From positions 107,175 to 171,174 of the forward strand of contig JAHJIW010000011.1 in assembly GCA_018823125.1 (NCBI GenBank): a DNA stretch of 64,000 bases. Direction: 5' to 3'. The translations under genes and the position numbers were made by a program. The notes under the pieces were generated by a model. That model was not told the origin of the DNA. It saw only the letters and a program-made list of their open reading frames with translations, and did no database searches. Below, one piece after another: positions 54,273-62,465 of the stretch. The stretch is from Candidatus Margulisiibacteriota bacterium. Lineage in GTDB: Bacteria > Margulisbacteria > WOR-1 > JAHJIW01. Positions within the stretch are counted from its first letter, which is position 1. Every line of letters starts with the position of its first letter.

Positions 54273-54704
54273 ATGTCCAAAAAAATTGTTGTTTTTACTG
54301 ATGGTGCCTCACGCGGAAATCCTGGAGAATCTGGAATCGGGGTTGTAATTAAATCCGGTAAAAAAAATCTGCTCGAAATATCAGCTTACATCGGAACCGC
54401 TACCAATAACATTGCCGAATACATGGCTTTTATCAGAGGGCTGGAAGAAACGTTAATCTTAGGTCATAAAAACGCTGAATTTTGCCTAGACAGTGAGCTG
54501 CTCGTAAAACAAATCCAAGGTGAATACAAAGTAAAAAATGAAGGCATCAAACCACTTTACCTGCACGCCAAAAACTTGATCAGCAAATTTAAATCTTTCT
54601 CGATCACTCACGTCCGCCGTGAAGCCAATAAAGAAGCCGATCAGCTGGCTAATAAAGGCATTGACGAACAAGTTAAATCCGGGCTGCCCCTCTTTAGCGA
54701 CTAA
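54273..54704 (+). CDS. RNase HI-like protein
   Basis: 143 residues. FTDGASRGNPGESGIGVVI gives the first catalytic Asp, NNIAEYMAFIRGLEE the Glu, LDSELLVKQIQGEYK the second Asp, and HVRREANKEADQLAN the C-terminal His/Asp region. This is the short RNase HI / RVT_3 type that cuts RNA in RNA-DNA hybrids. GGGAG ribosome binding site. The end overlaps the convergent EamA gene by four bases. Confidence 0.88.
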   Translation: MSKKIVVFTDGASRGNPGESGIGVVIKSGKKNLLEISAYIGTATNNIAEYMAFIRGLEETLILGHKNAEFCLDSELLVKQIQGEYKVKNEGIKPLYLHAKNLISKFKSFSITHVRREANKEADQLANKGIDEQVKSGLPLFSD

Positions 54705-55576
54705 GCATAAAACCCGATTATAAATACTCCCGCCAGCATAAAAACAATTCCGACTAAACGACTTAGCACATTTCTTTCTTTAAAAACTAAAAACCCCAGT
54801 ACACTTCCCACCAAAATACTAACTCGCTTAACTGAAATGGCATAAGCTACATGGGTTAGCGAAACCGCTTTAAAGTGACAGATAAAAATTATGGCGAAAA
54901 CAAAACTTAATAAAAAGTATAATAAAAAACGATTAAATTTTAAATTGAATGTGCAAATCTTCTTTTGAACCCGATAAAACACGATGGGCGTAAAGGCTAA
55001 AAACAACATAATGGGAAAAGCGAGCGCCATAAACTTAGGCTGCGACAGGAGAATCATTTTTTTACCCAAAACCGCATCTAACCCATACATAAAAGCCGCC
55101 ATTAACATGAGGCGGGGACCGGACCACCTAAAAATTGCTATCACCGGAGCAAAAAATCCTTTTCTCACTTCTTTGATATTTAAAACGTAGCTGCCAAAGA
55201 CAATTAATAAGATTCCTAACAGCCCTACTCTGCTTACTTTTTCTCCCAGAATAATCCACGAATTAAAAATCACAAAAATCGGGGAAAACGCGAGAAAGGG
55301 TAATGCTAAAGAAAGCTGTGATTGACGGATAGCTTTGAGATATAAAATATAGGCTAAGATATCTACCGGAATAATGATAGCAATGAAGTACCAAAACTCA
55401 TGGGTAATGCGAAAAGGCCCCAAAAGAAAGATACCAACAATCGCAAAAGGAACGATAAACACCGACCGCATCCAGGCCACGATAAACTCATCGTCTTTTT
55501 TCATTAAAAACTTAGCTAGAAGGTCTCCAAAACCGGTGGCTAAAGCAGCTAATAATGCAAAACTAATCCAGGACAT
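54701..55576 (-). CDS. EamA/DMT-family transporter
   Basis: 291 residues with ten hydrophobic segments in two five-helix halves, the classic EamA duplication. WIILGEKVSRVGLLGILLIV and VLGFLVFKERNVLSRLVGIV are the paired signature ends of each half. Exports or imports a small metabolite; substrate unknown. Confidence 0.82.
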   Translation of the reverse strand: MSWISFALLAALATGFGDLLAKFLMKKDDEFIVAWMRSVFIVPFAIVGIFLLGPFRITHEFWYFIAIIIPVDILAYILYLKAIRQSQLSLALPFLAFSPIFVIFNSWIILGEKVSRVGLLGILLIVFGSYVLNIKEVRKGFFAPVIAIFRWSGPRLMLMAAFMYGLDAVLGKKMILLSQPKFMALAFPIMLFLAFTPIVFYRVQKKICTFNLKFNRFLLYFLLSFVFAIIFICHFKAVSLTHVAYAISVKRVSILVGSVLGFLVFKERNVLSRLVGIVFMLAGVFIIGFYA

Positions 55577-55620
55577 AATGGGGATATTTTAGCACAGATG
55601 CAGATTTATATAAGAAAAAA

Positions 55621-56565
55621 CTATCTGACTAACGGGACCGCCATAATTGGATTTCTTCCGGCGATAGCCTGTACTAATTCCCATCCAGAAGAGATCTGTT
55701 CGAAACCTGCAATAGAAAAATAAAAATCCTCCACCAGACGATCGCCAAACAACAAACCTTCCGGGTAATAGCATTGCCCATCAAAAATCAGCGGGCGATT
55801 CGATGCGATCATCTTACCTCTTGTATTAATTTGTTCCGCTTCATTCCATGTATAGACCAACCGGGAAGAAGAAGCCGCCCGAAAGACTTCTTTATTTCTA
55901 ATTATCTCAAATAATCTATCCGCCCTGGGCAAAAACCCCACGTCGCAGACTATTTCATGAGAACTGCTACCAAATCTATGAACAACGCCGGTTCTCTTAA
56001 CGGTAATATTATGTTCTCGACTAATTCTAAAAAAATTATAAATCGCAAAAGGTTCACGAATTCCCCGAACGTGAACAAATGTACCGCCAAAAACATCACC
56101 AGAAAAACCTCCTGCAGTAAATCCTGTAACTATATCGGTAACAGGAGGCGTAACAGGGGCTCGGCTAATCGGCAATCTTTCTGAAGCACGCACCGCCAAA
56201 TCATCAGCAAACTCTTTTACAACCTCAAGCTCAATTCTTATCTCATCATCTCTACGCAGAATTTCAGTAATCTTAACTTCTAGTCTTTTTCCTTGCGGAT
56301 AGCCGTGAATATTTCTCAATAGCCCATCCTTAGGAATACCTTTCAATATTACAAAAGTACCAATCCCGATATCTCTTTTAACAACACCAGTTCTAATATC
56401 TCCAACCGAAATCGTTTGACCGTCAGAAAAACCACAAGAATTAATTGGGGTACCCCACCCCCTCCTTTTAGGCCCACGCCGCTGCGCAGGATCAGGCAAT
56501 CTAGATTGTTGCCGTTGCTGTCTAAATCCTTGTTCAATTAGATTTGGTCCACCCTTTTTACCCAT
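55621..56565 (-). CDS. Unknown protein with S1-like domain, sigma-28-like set
   Basis: 314 residues, cytoplasmic. A basic, Arg/Gln-rich head (about 1-45) is followed by an OB-fold/S1-like segment at roughly 50-115 (ISVGDIRTGVVKRDIGIGTF then VILKGIPKDGLLRNIHGYPQ and a basic beta strand), suggesting RNA binding. The C-terminal half (DIVTGFTAGGFSGDVFGGTF near 145) contains a possible second copy with the same G-x-F-V-x-V/I pattern, then a region I do not recognise. GGAGG precedes the ATG by eight bases. Confidence 0.6.
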   Translation of the reverse strand: MGKKGGPNLIEQGFRQQRQQSRLPDPAQRRGPKRRGWGTPINSCGFSDGQTISVGDIRTGVVKRDIGIGTFVILKGIPKDGLLRNIHGYPQGKRLEVKITEILRRDDEIRIELEVVKEFADDLAVRASERLPISRAPVTPPVTDIVTGFTAGGFSGDVFGGTFVHVRGIREPFAIYNFFRISREHNITVKRTGVVHRFGSSSHEIVCDVGFLPRADRLFEIIRNKEVFRAASSSRLVYTWNEAEQINTRGKMIASNRPLIFDGQCYYPEGLLFGDRLVEDFYFSIAGFEQISSGWELVQAIAGRNPIMAVPLVR

Positions 56566-56590
56566 AATATACGCTTTCCTCCGCTAAGAC

Positions 56591-56619
56591 TTCTTCGTCA
56601 AATTCACGAAAAAATTTCA
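56591..56619 (-). promoter_or_regulatory. sigma-28-like promoter of the 55621 gene
   Basis: TGAAA (56615-56619), TTTTT, 17-base gap, CGAAGAA (56591-56597). Confidence 0.68.
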
Positions 56620-56708
56620 CTTTCAATAGTCGTTTTTTGGGGGATTGCGAAGCGTGTTTGCATAGGCCATTTATCGGGAAAATAATAGTATAAGAAATCA
56701 ATTTTCGG

Positions 56709-56714
56709 TATAAT
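56709..56714 (+). promoter_or_regulatory. -10 box of rnpB
   Basis: TATAAT seven bases before the start of the RNase P RNA. No convincing -35. Confidence 0.6.
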
Positions 56715-56721
56715 ATACCCC

Positions 56722-57087
56722 GAGTAGGCTAGATGATCGCTCCTATCCTAGTGGTAGAGAGAGGAAAGTCCGGACTCCAAAAGCAAGGGTGCCCCGTAAC
56801 GCGGGGTCAGAGTAATCTGAAGGAAAGTGGCACAGAAATTATACGGCCGAATCTAACCCTAAAGGTTAGATGGTAAAGGTGAAACTGGGAGGTAAGAGCT
56901 CCCACACGACAGCTAGGTAACTAGCGGTGCGCTAAACCCCACCCGGAGCAAGATCAAATAGGGAAAGAGTTAGCTTTTCTCGTTATTATCCCGAGTAGAT
57001 CGCAAAGATTTCTGCAGTAATGTAGAAACAAGACAGATGATCATCTCCGCCTCAGGCGGAACAAAATCCGGCTTATCGGCCTGCTCA
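56722..57087 (+). ncRNA. rnpB: RNase P RNA
   Basis: About 366 nt. The 5' strand of P1 (gagtaggc) pairs with gcctgctc at the 3' end. GAGGAAAGTCCGGACTCC (P3/P4 region), the ACAGAAATTATACGGCC-like core, GTGAAACTGGGAGGTAAGAG and ACAAAATCCGGCTTATCGGC at the end are the universally conserved bacterial blocks. Processes tRNA 5' ends. A partial copy of its 3' end recurs at 57523. Confidence 0.94.
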
Positions 57088-57125
57088 CCCTAAGCTTAAA
57101 GTCGCAAATAATTCGAGAATAACAA

Positions 57126-57500
57126 ATGAGAAATTTATTTTTTTGGATTACTATTTATGCTTTGGCACTGGCTTCAAGCCAATTATTGCTTAAATACGGT
57201 CTATACCAAATCGGGGCCTTCAATATTAAAAGCATTAAAGATCTTTTGGCCATCCTTGCAGTAATTATCAAAAATCCCTATATCATATTTGGAACATTAA
57301 TTATGGCTTCTACTTATTTTCTCTGGATAACCATTCTTTCGTGGTTCAAGCTAAGCCTGGCTTTCCCCTTGACTTCCATAGCATTCATTTTTGTGGCAAT
57401 CCTTTCTTATTTTATTCTCAACGAAAAACTTTTGCCTCATAATTATCTGGGGATAGCCATAATCACAATAGGAATCTTTTTCCTTCTTTATAAACAATAA
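57126..57500 (+). CDS. Small EamA/SMR-type transporter
   Basis: 124 residues with four membrane segments (about 5-22, 38-62, 70-95, 101-121). SSQLLLKYGLY near 18-28 and YFILNEKLLPHNYLGIAIIT near 97-116 are hallmarks of half-size DMT proteins such as ArnE/EmrE-like subunits. Such proteins work as dimers. It sits directly after rnpB, and a 16-base piece of the rnpB 3' end recurs after it. Confidence 0.75.
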   Translation: MRNLFFWITIYALALASSQLLLKYGLYQIGAFNIKSIKDLLAILAVIIKNPYIIFGTLIMASTYFLWITILSWFKLSLAFPLTSIAFIFVAILSYFILNEKLLPHNYLGIAIITIGIFFLLYKQ

Positions 57501-57522
57501 ATTCCATGCTTTAATCTTTAAA

Positions 57523-57553
57523 GCAAATCTGGCTTATCGGCCTGCTTGTCCCG
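57523..57553 (+). repeat. Partial duplicate of the rnpB 3' end
   Basis: GGCTTATCGGCCTGCT at 57531-57546 is identical to 57070-57085 at the end of rnpB, with further similarity on both sides (caaatct versus caaaatcc; tgtccc versus caccc). The small transporter gene lies between the two copies. Confidence 0.6.
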
Positions 57554-57568
57554 AGTTTATCGAGGGGC

Positions 57569-60499
57569 TCAGAGCATCTCTCTCAAAATCTCCAACGCCT
57601 TCTGCTGGTTTAATTTTTCGAGGCGGGTACGTTCCAACATCAATTCGCGGGTAAAATTATGCAAAAGCAGAGGATCTTTAATAACAAAGTTATTGAAGTC
57701 TTTTAGCAGTGCGCGGCGAAGATCGGTTAATTCTTTCCAGTGCTTTTGCAGGGTTTCATAGTGGTGGGCATATTTTTGGATAGTAACCACATACTGATAG
57801 GTATCAAACTGCAATCCTAAGACTTTTTCCATATTTATTTTTAGATTTCCGCTGCGGCGGTATGCGATGCCTTCATTGATCAGGGTTCGAATTTCGTCTT
57901 CGGATAATTTTTGTTTGCGGATAATTTTATCAGCAATGATAACATCTTCCGGCAGAGATTGAACCTCTAAGGATGTCAGCGACAAACCAAAATAAAGCTT
58001 ATAGCTGGCTCTTTCTTTTACCTGAATTAAGTCTTCGCGATACGGATCCTTAACAAAATCATAGCAGGTTTTATACAGCTCAAAATTTTGACTATAATTG
58101 ATACATGCATCTAATTCATCATGGGGCGCAGAAAGAACCTTAATCAGATCATTGATCAATTGCCGCTCTTCCATCATTAAATCACCGGAAGAGTGAATTA
58201 ATTCCGGAAAGGGTGTCCGGTCATCTTTAGTAGTCTGGATTGAATAAGTTCCAAAGGGATGGCTCCCCCACCGCACCGACTCGACCTCCCCGCTGGCATT
58301 ACTAACCGGATCATAATAAGTATATTCTCTTTCTTCTGGCGGATGACTTAAATCTCCCTGTAAAACTTTTGGGATTTTGACCCACTCGCCTTTTTTATTC
58401 TGGTAAACCCACGCCCCATCCTCTTTTTTGATCTCCCCTCCCATTGGAACAACCGTCTGGTCATGGTAAATATTTGAAACATAGTCTTTTACTTTACGAA
58501 AAACCTTAAAATTTCCCGTTGAGGTTGGATAAGCTAAATGCTCTTCAAAAATCGGCTTGCCATCTTTATCACGGCCCTGAACCAGATACATTTTTGCCTG
58601 GGGACCTCCCTTTACTTCTACTTTGGCAAAAGGTTTATCTTTAATATTAATAATCCAATAGCCGGATAATGGATAAACAGCTACCTCCACTTCGCCGGTC
58701 ACAAAGGTTCCCTTTAATTTATCCAGATCATCTTTAAAGTTAACCAGGTGGGCCAGGTACGGCACCGTATCAATTGTTTTCTGGTCAGCTTTTGCAGAGT
58801 AATCATGGACTACTAGCTTAGTACCAACCGGCAAAAGCTCAAAAAGAAACTGAATATTGCGCGGTGAAAGGTGCATGCATCCATGACTCTTATAAAGATC
58901 GCCTAAAATCTCATTAAGCAGCAAACCAAAATTATAATCATTCAAAGCTTTAACCGAATAAAAATTAATGCCCTTGGCTTCCTCTGTACCGGCCTCTTTA
59001 ATCAACTTGTACATAATATCACGTTCACGTTGGTTAAAAAGAAACGCCTTTTCATCCGGTTTAAAGAAGGTAGAAAAAGATAAATCGGTAAGATATTTGG
59101 CCTGCAGAGGGAGCTCGGCAATTTTAAACTCTAAACGATTACTCAACCATTCTTCCATAACATTTTGACGATTTTCAACCGACAAAATCCCCATTTCCTC
59201 AAAGTCCTGGCGAGATTTTTCTCTTAAAAACTTCCATAATTGCCAATCTTTTTTAACTTTTTCGTACCAGTGGGCATATTTTCTAATTAAAGTGTCATTT
59301 AGCTGAAGATAATAATATAACCCCAGCGCTTGTTGCCGGGCCAGTTGATTACGAGGAAGTCGATTTTCCTTATATTCCTTAAAAGATTTTTCTACTCTGG
59401 GATCAATCAGTTCCTGATCCTTCACCGTAAGGGAGATGCCATTATAAAGTTTGTAATAACTCAACAGCTGCGGAGCAACCTTGGACGAAGAAGTTTTTCC
59501 TTTGGATTCTACAAATTCATATAAATCCTTATAAAAGCGAAAGTTTTCATTTTTAGAAACACAATAATCAAAATCGTCCGGTCCGGGTAAAGTTGTAATA
59601 TGCACTAAATCTTTTATCAGAACAATTTGTTCATAGAGGAGTTCTCCGGCGGCATACCCCATCTCCGGATAATGATTTTTGCCGTCTTTGGTCCAAAGTA
59701 AAACATATTTTCCAAAATCGTGGCCGGCAAAACGGGCGGCAACTACTTTTCCTGAAGCATCTTGAGAAATATCATAATAGTTATATTCGCGCTGATCGGC
59801 CGGAAAATTTATATCGTAAATAATGTGTTGGGGAAGTTTATACCACTTATCCCCTTTCTGGTAGGACCAGACCCCCTGTTTTTGCATGATCCAGGCACCA
59901 AAAGGCACAATCGTATTATTGTAATAAGTACTACTGATATAATGATCAGTGGAACGCAGGATTGTATAGTCACCCGGATCAGTCGGCGTAGAAAGCATCG
60001 CGTCCCATTCAATGGGTCTGCCTTGAATGACCGCAAAAGCCATCAAAAAATCATACGGTGGACCGGCTTTGGCCTTTACCTGAGCATAGGGCGCATCATC
60101 AATCATGATAAAAAGCCTATTCAATGAAGGATAAACTACAATTTCAGTTTTTCTGGCCTTAAATGCAGCCGCGTGTTTATTAACATCTTCTGGAGCTTTG
60201 ATTAAACTAGAAAAATACGGCACTTTTTGTACGGGAAATGGTGGATCATTTTTCTTTAAATAATAATTTTTGATCCTTAATGGGATCCCGTTGGGAATTG
60301 TTTTTACTAAAAGATAAATATCCGAAGGAGTAAAGTGTAAACAACCATGGCTATCGTACGGATCACCCAAAAGGTCATCAAAATAAGTAACCCAATCCGT
60401 ATTATTAATGAGACTTATACTTTCATATTTTTCTGCAGCCGAAACGCCAGGGCTCATCAGCAAAAATACCATTAAAATCAACAGAAAATATCTCTTCAT
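57569..60499 (-). CDS. Duplicated, apparently permuted L,D-transpeptidase-like protein
   Basis: 976 residues with a signal peptide (1-22). Two homologous halves each carry an SHGC(L/M)H motif (Cys53 and Cys541), the catalytic block of YkuD L,D-transpeptidases, followed by a strand ending (PNGIPLRIKNY; PVGTKLVVHDY). Uncommonly, the part that normally precedes it (KTEIVVYPSLNRLFIMID then STPTDPGDYTILRS and IVPFGAWI) comes after, at about 118-204 and again in the second half. Each half also ends in a helical region (about 280-440). Likely periplasmic, acting on peptidoglycan or lipoprotein links. A TAAAAT nine bases upstream suggests leaderless expression. Confidence 0.75.
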   Translation of the reverse strand: MKRYFLLILMVFLLMSPGVSAAEKYESISLINNTDWVTYFDDLLGDPYDSHGCLHFTPSDIYLLVKTIPNGIPLRIKNYYLKKNDPPFPVQKVPYFSSLIKAPEDVNKHAAAFKARKTEIVVYPSLNRLFIMIDDAPYAQVKAKAGPPYDFLMAFAVIQGRPIEWDAMLSTPTDPGDYTILRSTDHYISSTYYNNTIVPFGAWIMQKQGVWSYQKGDKWYKLPQHIIYDINFPADQREYNYYDISQDASGKVVAARFAGHDFGKYVLLWTKDGKNHYPEMGYAAGELLYEQIVLIKDLVHITTLPGPDDFDYCVSKNENFRFYKDLYEFVESKGKTSSSKVAPQLLSYYKLYNGISLTVKDQELIDPRVEKSFKEYKENRLPRNQLARQQALGLYYYLQLNDTLIRKYAHWYEKVKKDWQLWKFLREKSRQDFEEMGILSVENRQNVMEEWLSNRLEFKIAELPLQAKYLTDLSFSTFFKPDEKAFLFNQRERDIMYKLIKEAGTEEAKGINFYSVKALNDYNFGLLLNEILGDLYKSHGCMHLSPRNIQFLFELLPVGTKLVVHDYSAKADQKTIDTVPYLAHLVNFKDDLDKLKGTFVTGEVEVAVYPLSGYWIINIKDKPFAKVEVKGGPQAKMYLVQGRDKDGKPIFEEHLAYPTSTGNFKVFRKVKDYVSNIYHDQTVVPMGGEIKKEDGAWVYQNKKGEWVKIPKVLQGDLSHPPEEREYTYYDPVSNASGEVESVRWGSHPFGTYSIQTTKDDRTPFPELIHSSGDLMMEERQLINDLIKVLSAPHDELDACINYSQNFELYKTCYDFVKDPYREDLIQVKERASYKLYFGLSLTSLEVQSLPEDVIIADKIIRKQKLSEDEIRTLINEGIAYRRSGNLKINMEKVLGLQFDTYQYVVTIQKYAHHYETLQKHWKELTDLRRALLKDFNNFVIKDPLLLHNFTRELMLERTRLEKLNQQKALEILREML

Positions 60500-60508
60500 A
60501 CGGACCTA

Positions 60509-60514
60509 ATTTTA
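60509..60514 (-). promoter_or_regulatory. -10 box of a probable leaderless promoter (L,D-transpeptidase-like)
   Basis: TAAAAT ends nine bases before the ATG at 60499; the upstream region lacks a Shine-Dalgarno. Confidence 0.4.
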
Positions 60515-60549
60515 CACTATTTAGACCTACCGCGCGATTATTAAATATA

Positions 60550-60577
60550 TTGACAAACACCTTAGAAATGCTATGAT
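60550..60577 (+). promoter_or_regulatory. Sigma-70 promoter, leaderless
   Basis: TTGACA (60550-60555), 16-base spacer, TATGAT (60572-60577), then seven bases to the ATG at 60585. The hexamer contains an ATG that would otherwise be taken as the start. This is the clearest leaderless promoter in the window. Confidence 0.7.
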
Positions 60578-60584
60578 TCTCGGC

Positions 60585-61307
60585 ATGAAAAACAAATATT
60601 TTAGTTTACTTCTCATCCTGGTTTTAGTTTTTAGCGTTGGCTTTTTAAGCTCTGGCAGTGAAGCCGCCCAAAAAATAATCAAGAAAACGGTTAAAAAAGT
60701 TATTACACCGTCTATTTCGCCGGTATCACCGCCGTCAACCTCAAGCACCTTAGAAGCACCAACCGAAATTCCGGCCGCACCGATTGCTCCGCTGGCCTAT
60801 CAACCCGGAGCAAATAAGGGATTATTTGGCTGGGATCTTAATACCGATTTAAGCGGGATGTTTTTATTAGGAAGACAAGGATTAATGGGAGCTATTGGTG
60901 GTACTTTTAATCTAGTTTTTGCCGACCCAATGAAACTTGGTTCAGCGATTGGCCTGGCAGAAGATGCGGTTGAATACAAAGTAGGATTAGGCGGAGCCAT
61001 TGGTAATGATAATAACAATTTAGCATTCAAAACCATCCAGCTTTCAACCGACATGGTAGTTTATTTAAAGGAAGGATCCCTCTTTGGCATGGATCCTTAT
61101 ATCGGAACCGCTCTGACATATAATTTATACGGAACCGGCCAAGTTACCGGCGGTTTAGGCTGGACACTTTTCGGCGGAATACTAGCTGACCTTGGATTTG
61201 AATCGGGTAAAACTGCATTCGGCGTAGGTCTTGGCAGCCTGGTTATCCAGGGCACACGTCAATCGGATGGACTATCTTTCTTTGTTTCACAGCCTTTAAA
61301 ACTTTGA
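60585..61307 (+). CDS. Secreted protein with outer-membrane-like glycine-rich region, unknown
   Basis: 240 residues from the ATG at 60585, fixed by the promoter. Signal peptide (1-25, ending SEAA), a basic then Pro/Ser/Thr-rich linker (28-70), and a Gly-rich region with alternating hydrophobic residues (GLFGWDLNTDLSGMFLLGRQ onward) resembling a small beta-barrel or membrane-associated beta sheet. I do not recognise the family. Its last 49 bases overlap the convergent deacetylase gene. Confidence 0.6.
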   Translation: MKNKYFSLLLILVLVFSVGFLSSGSEAAQKIIKKTVKKVITPSISPVSPPSTSSTLEAPTEIPAAPIAPLAYQPGANKGLFGWDLNTDLSGMFLLGRQGLMGAIGGTFNLVFADPMKLGSAIGLAEDAVEYKVGLGGAIGNDNNNLAFKTIQLSTDMVVYLKEGSLFGMDPYIGTALTYNLYGTGQVTGGLGWTLFGGILADLGFESGKTAFGVGLGSLVIQGTRQSDGLSFFVSQPLKL

Positions 61308-61978
61308 GCACTTTTTCGGTTAACTAATTCGGATATAGTGACAAATTTATAACCTTTGGCTTTAAGTTCTTTTACAATCTGCGGCAGCGCTTCCACCAGT
61401 TGATTAGTTCGATCGTGCATTAAAACAATGTCTCCGCCGTGGACCGAATTAATTACTCTTTCGGCAATGGCCTCCGAGCTTCTTACCCACCCGTTGGGAT
61501 ACGAAAAATCATCCGCATGCACCGACCACATCACAATGTCATAACCTTTTTCCTCAAGTATTTTTCGCTTTTCGTAGGTTAACCGGCCATGCGGAGGACG
61601 GAAAAGCTCATCTTTTTTACCGGTAATGTCTTCAATTAATTCAGTAGTCGTTTTCAACTCGCTTTCGAACTCTTCATTATCCATCGCATCTAAGTCAGTA
61701 TGATAGTACGTATGACTGCCGATTTCGTGGCCCTCTTCATACATGCGCTTTAAAATATCCGGATTCATGGCAACTTTTAAGCCCAGCACAAAAAAGGTAG
61801 CTTTAGCATTTTCCTTCTGGAGAATATCCAATACCCTTTCGGTGTATCCCTTGGACGGCCCGTCATCAAAGGTTAAAGCTACTTTGTTAGAAGGTAAGGC
61901 TTGGTACATAACTTGAGCGTAGGCTATCGAAGCAGTAATGATTATAATAAAAGTTACGGTGATGATTTTGTTGCGCAT
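61259..61978 (-). CDS. Polysaccharide deacetylase (NodB homology)
   Basis: 239 residues from the ATG at 61978, three bases after the stop of the SH3 gene. Signal peptide (1-20). LTFDDGPSKGYTERVLDIL holds the catalytic Asp pair, SHTYYHTDLDAM the metal-binding His residues, and RPPHGRLT the third motif. Removes acetyl groups from peptidoglycan or another glycan in the envelope. The C-terminus overlaps the convergent gene. Confidence 0.9.
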   Translation of the reverse strand: MRNKIITVTFIIIITASIAYAQVMYQALPSNKVALTFDDGPSKGYTERVLDILQKENAKATFFVLGLKVAMNPDILKRMYEEGHEIGSHTYYHTDLDAMDNEEFESELKTTTELIEDITGKKDELFRPPHGRLTYEKRKILEEKGYDIVMWSVHADDFSYPNGWVRSSEAIAERVINSVHGGDIVLMHDRTNQLVEALPQIVKELKAKGYKFVTISELVNRKSAQSFKGCETKKDSPSD

Positions 61979-61980
61979 GC

Positions 61981-62430
61981 CTACCAACCCCAAACTAAAG
62001 TGCGGTAAATCCAGCCGGTTTCGCCATCGGGGGGATCAATAACTTTAACTTTGTACCAGTAGCCATACTTCTTAATGTATTTTAAGATCTGGCCTTTATA
62101 GAGTGTGTCGATTTTGCGGTATCCGCTTCCCGGGCCGGTACGAAAGTTTACTTTGGGCTTACTAACCGTGAGGGTCCGGGTTTCTGAAAGGCCTGATTTT
62201 TTAACCCAGCCTTTCATATTCATGTAATCAACCACGTAAGCCCAGTCACCATCAACTTTTAACACGTTAAGCGAGTGATATTGGGAAAAATCAAAAAGCA
62301 CATCACTGGTTTCGGAAGGTTTGGCGTATAATTTTAGCCCATCATAATTGGCGCTGCGCATAAATGCATGCGAAACAAAAGAAAAAGTGGTCAACAACAA
62401 CAAAACTAAAACAAAATTTTTAAACTTCAT
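61981..62430 (-). CDS. Secreted protein with two bacterial SH3 domains
   Basis: 149 residues with a signal peptide (1-22). Two SH3b modules: about 25-80 (LYAKPSETSDVL ... GWVKKSGL) and 90-149 (VNFRTGPGSGYRKIDTLYKG ... GWIYRTLVWGW). SH3b domains bind peptidoglycan peptides. Upstream TTGAAA-N17-TAAAAT ends six bases before the ATG. Confidence 0.85.
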   Translation of the reverse strand: MKFKNFVLVLLLLTTFSFVSHAFMRSANYDGLKLYAKPSETSDVLFDFSQYHSLNVLKVDGDWAYVVDYMNMKGWVKKSGLSETRTLTVSKPKVNFRTGPGSGYRKIDTLYKGQILKYIKKYGYWYKVKVIDPPDGETGWIYRTLVWGW

Positions 62431-62436
62431 AAAATT

Positions 62437-62465
62437 ATTTTAACAGAGTAAACTTACACTTTCAA
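62437..62465 (-). promoter_or_regulatory. Sigma-70 promoter, leaderless (SH3 gene)
   Basis: Minus strand TTGAAA (62460-62465), 17-base spacer, TAAAAT (62437-62442), then six bases to the ATG. It lies over the 3' end of the methyltransferase gene. Confidence 0.6.
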
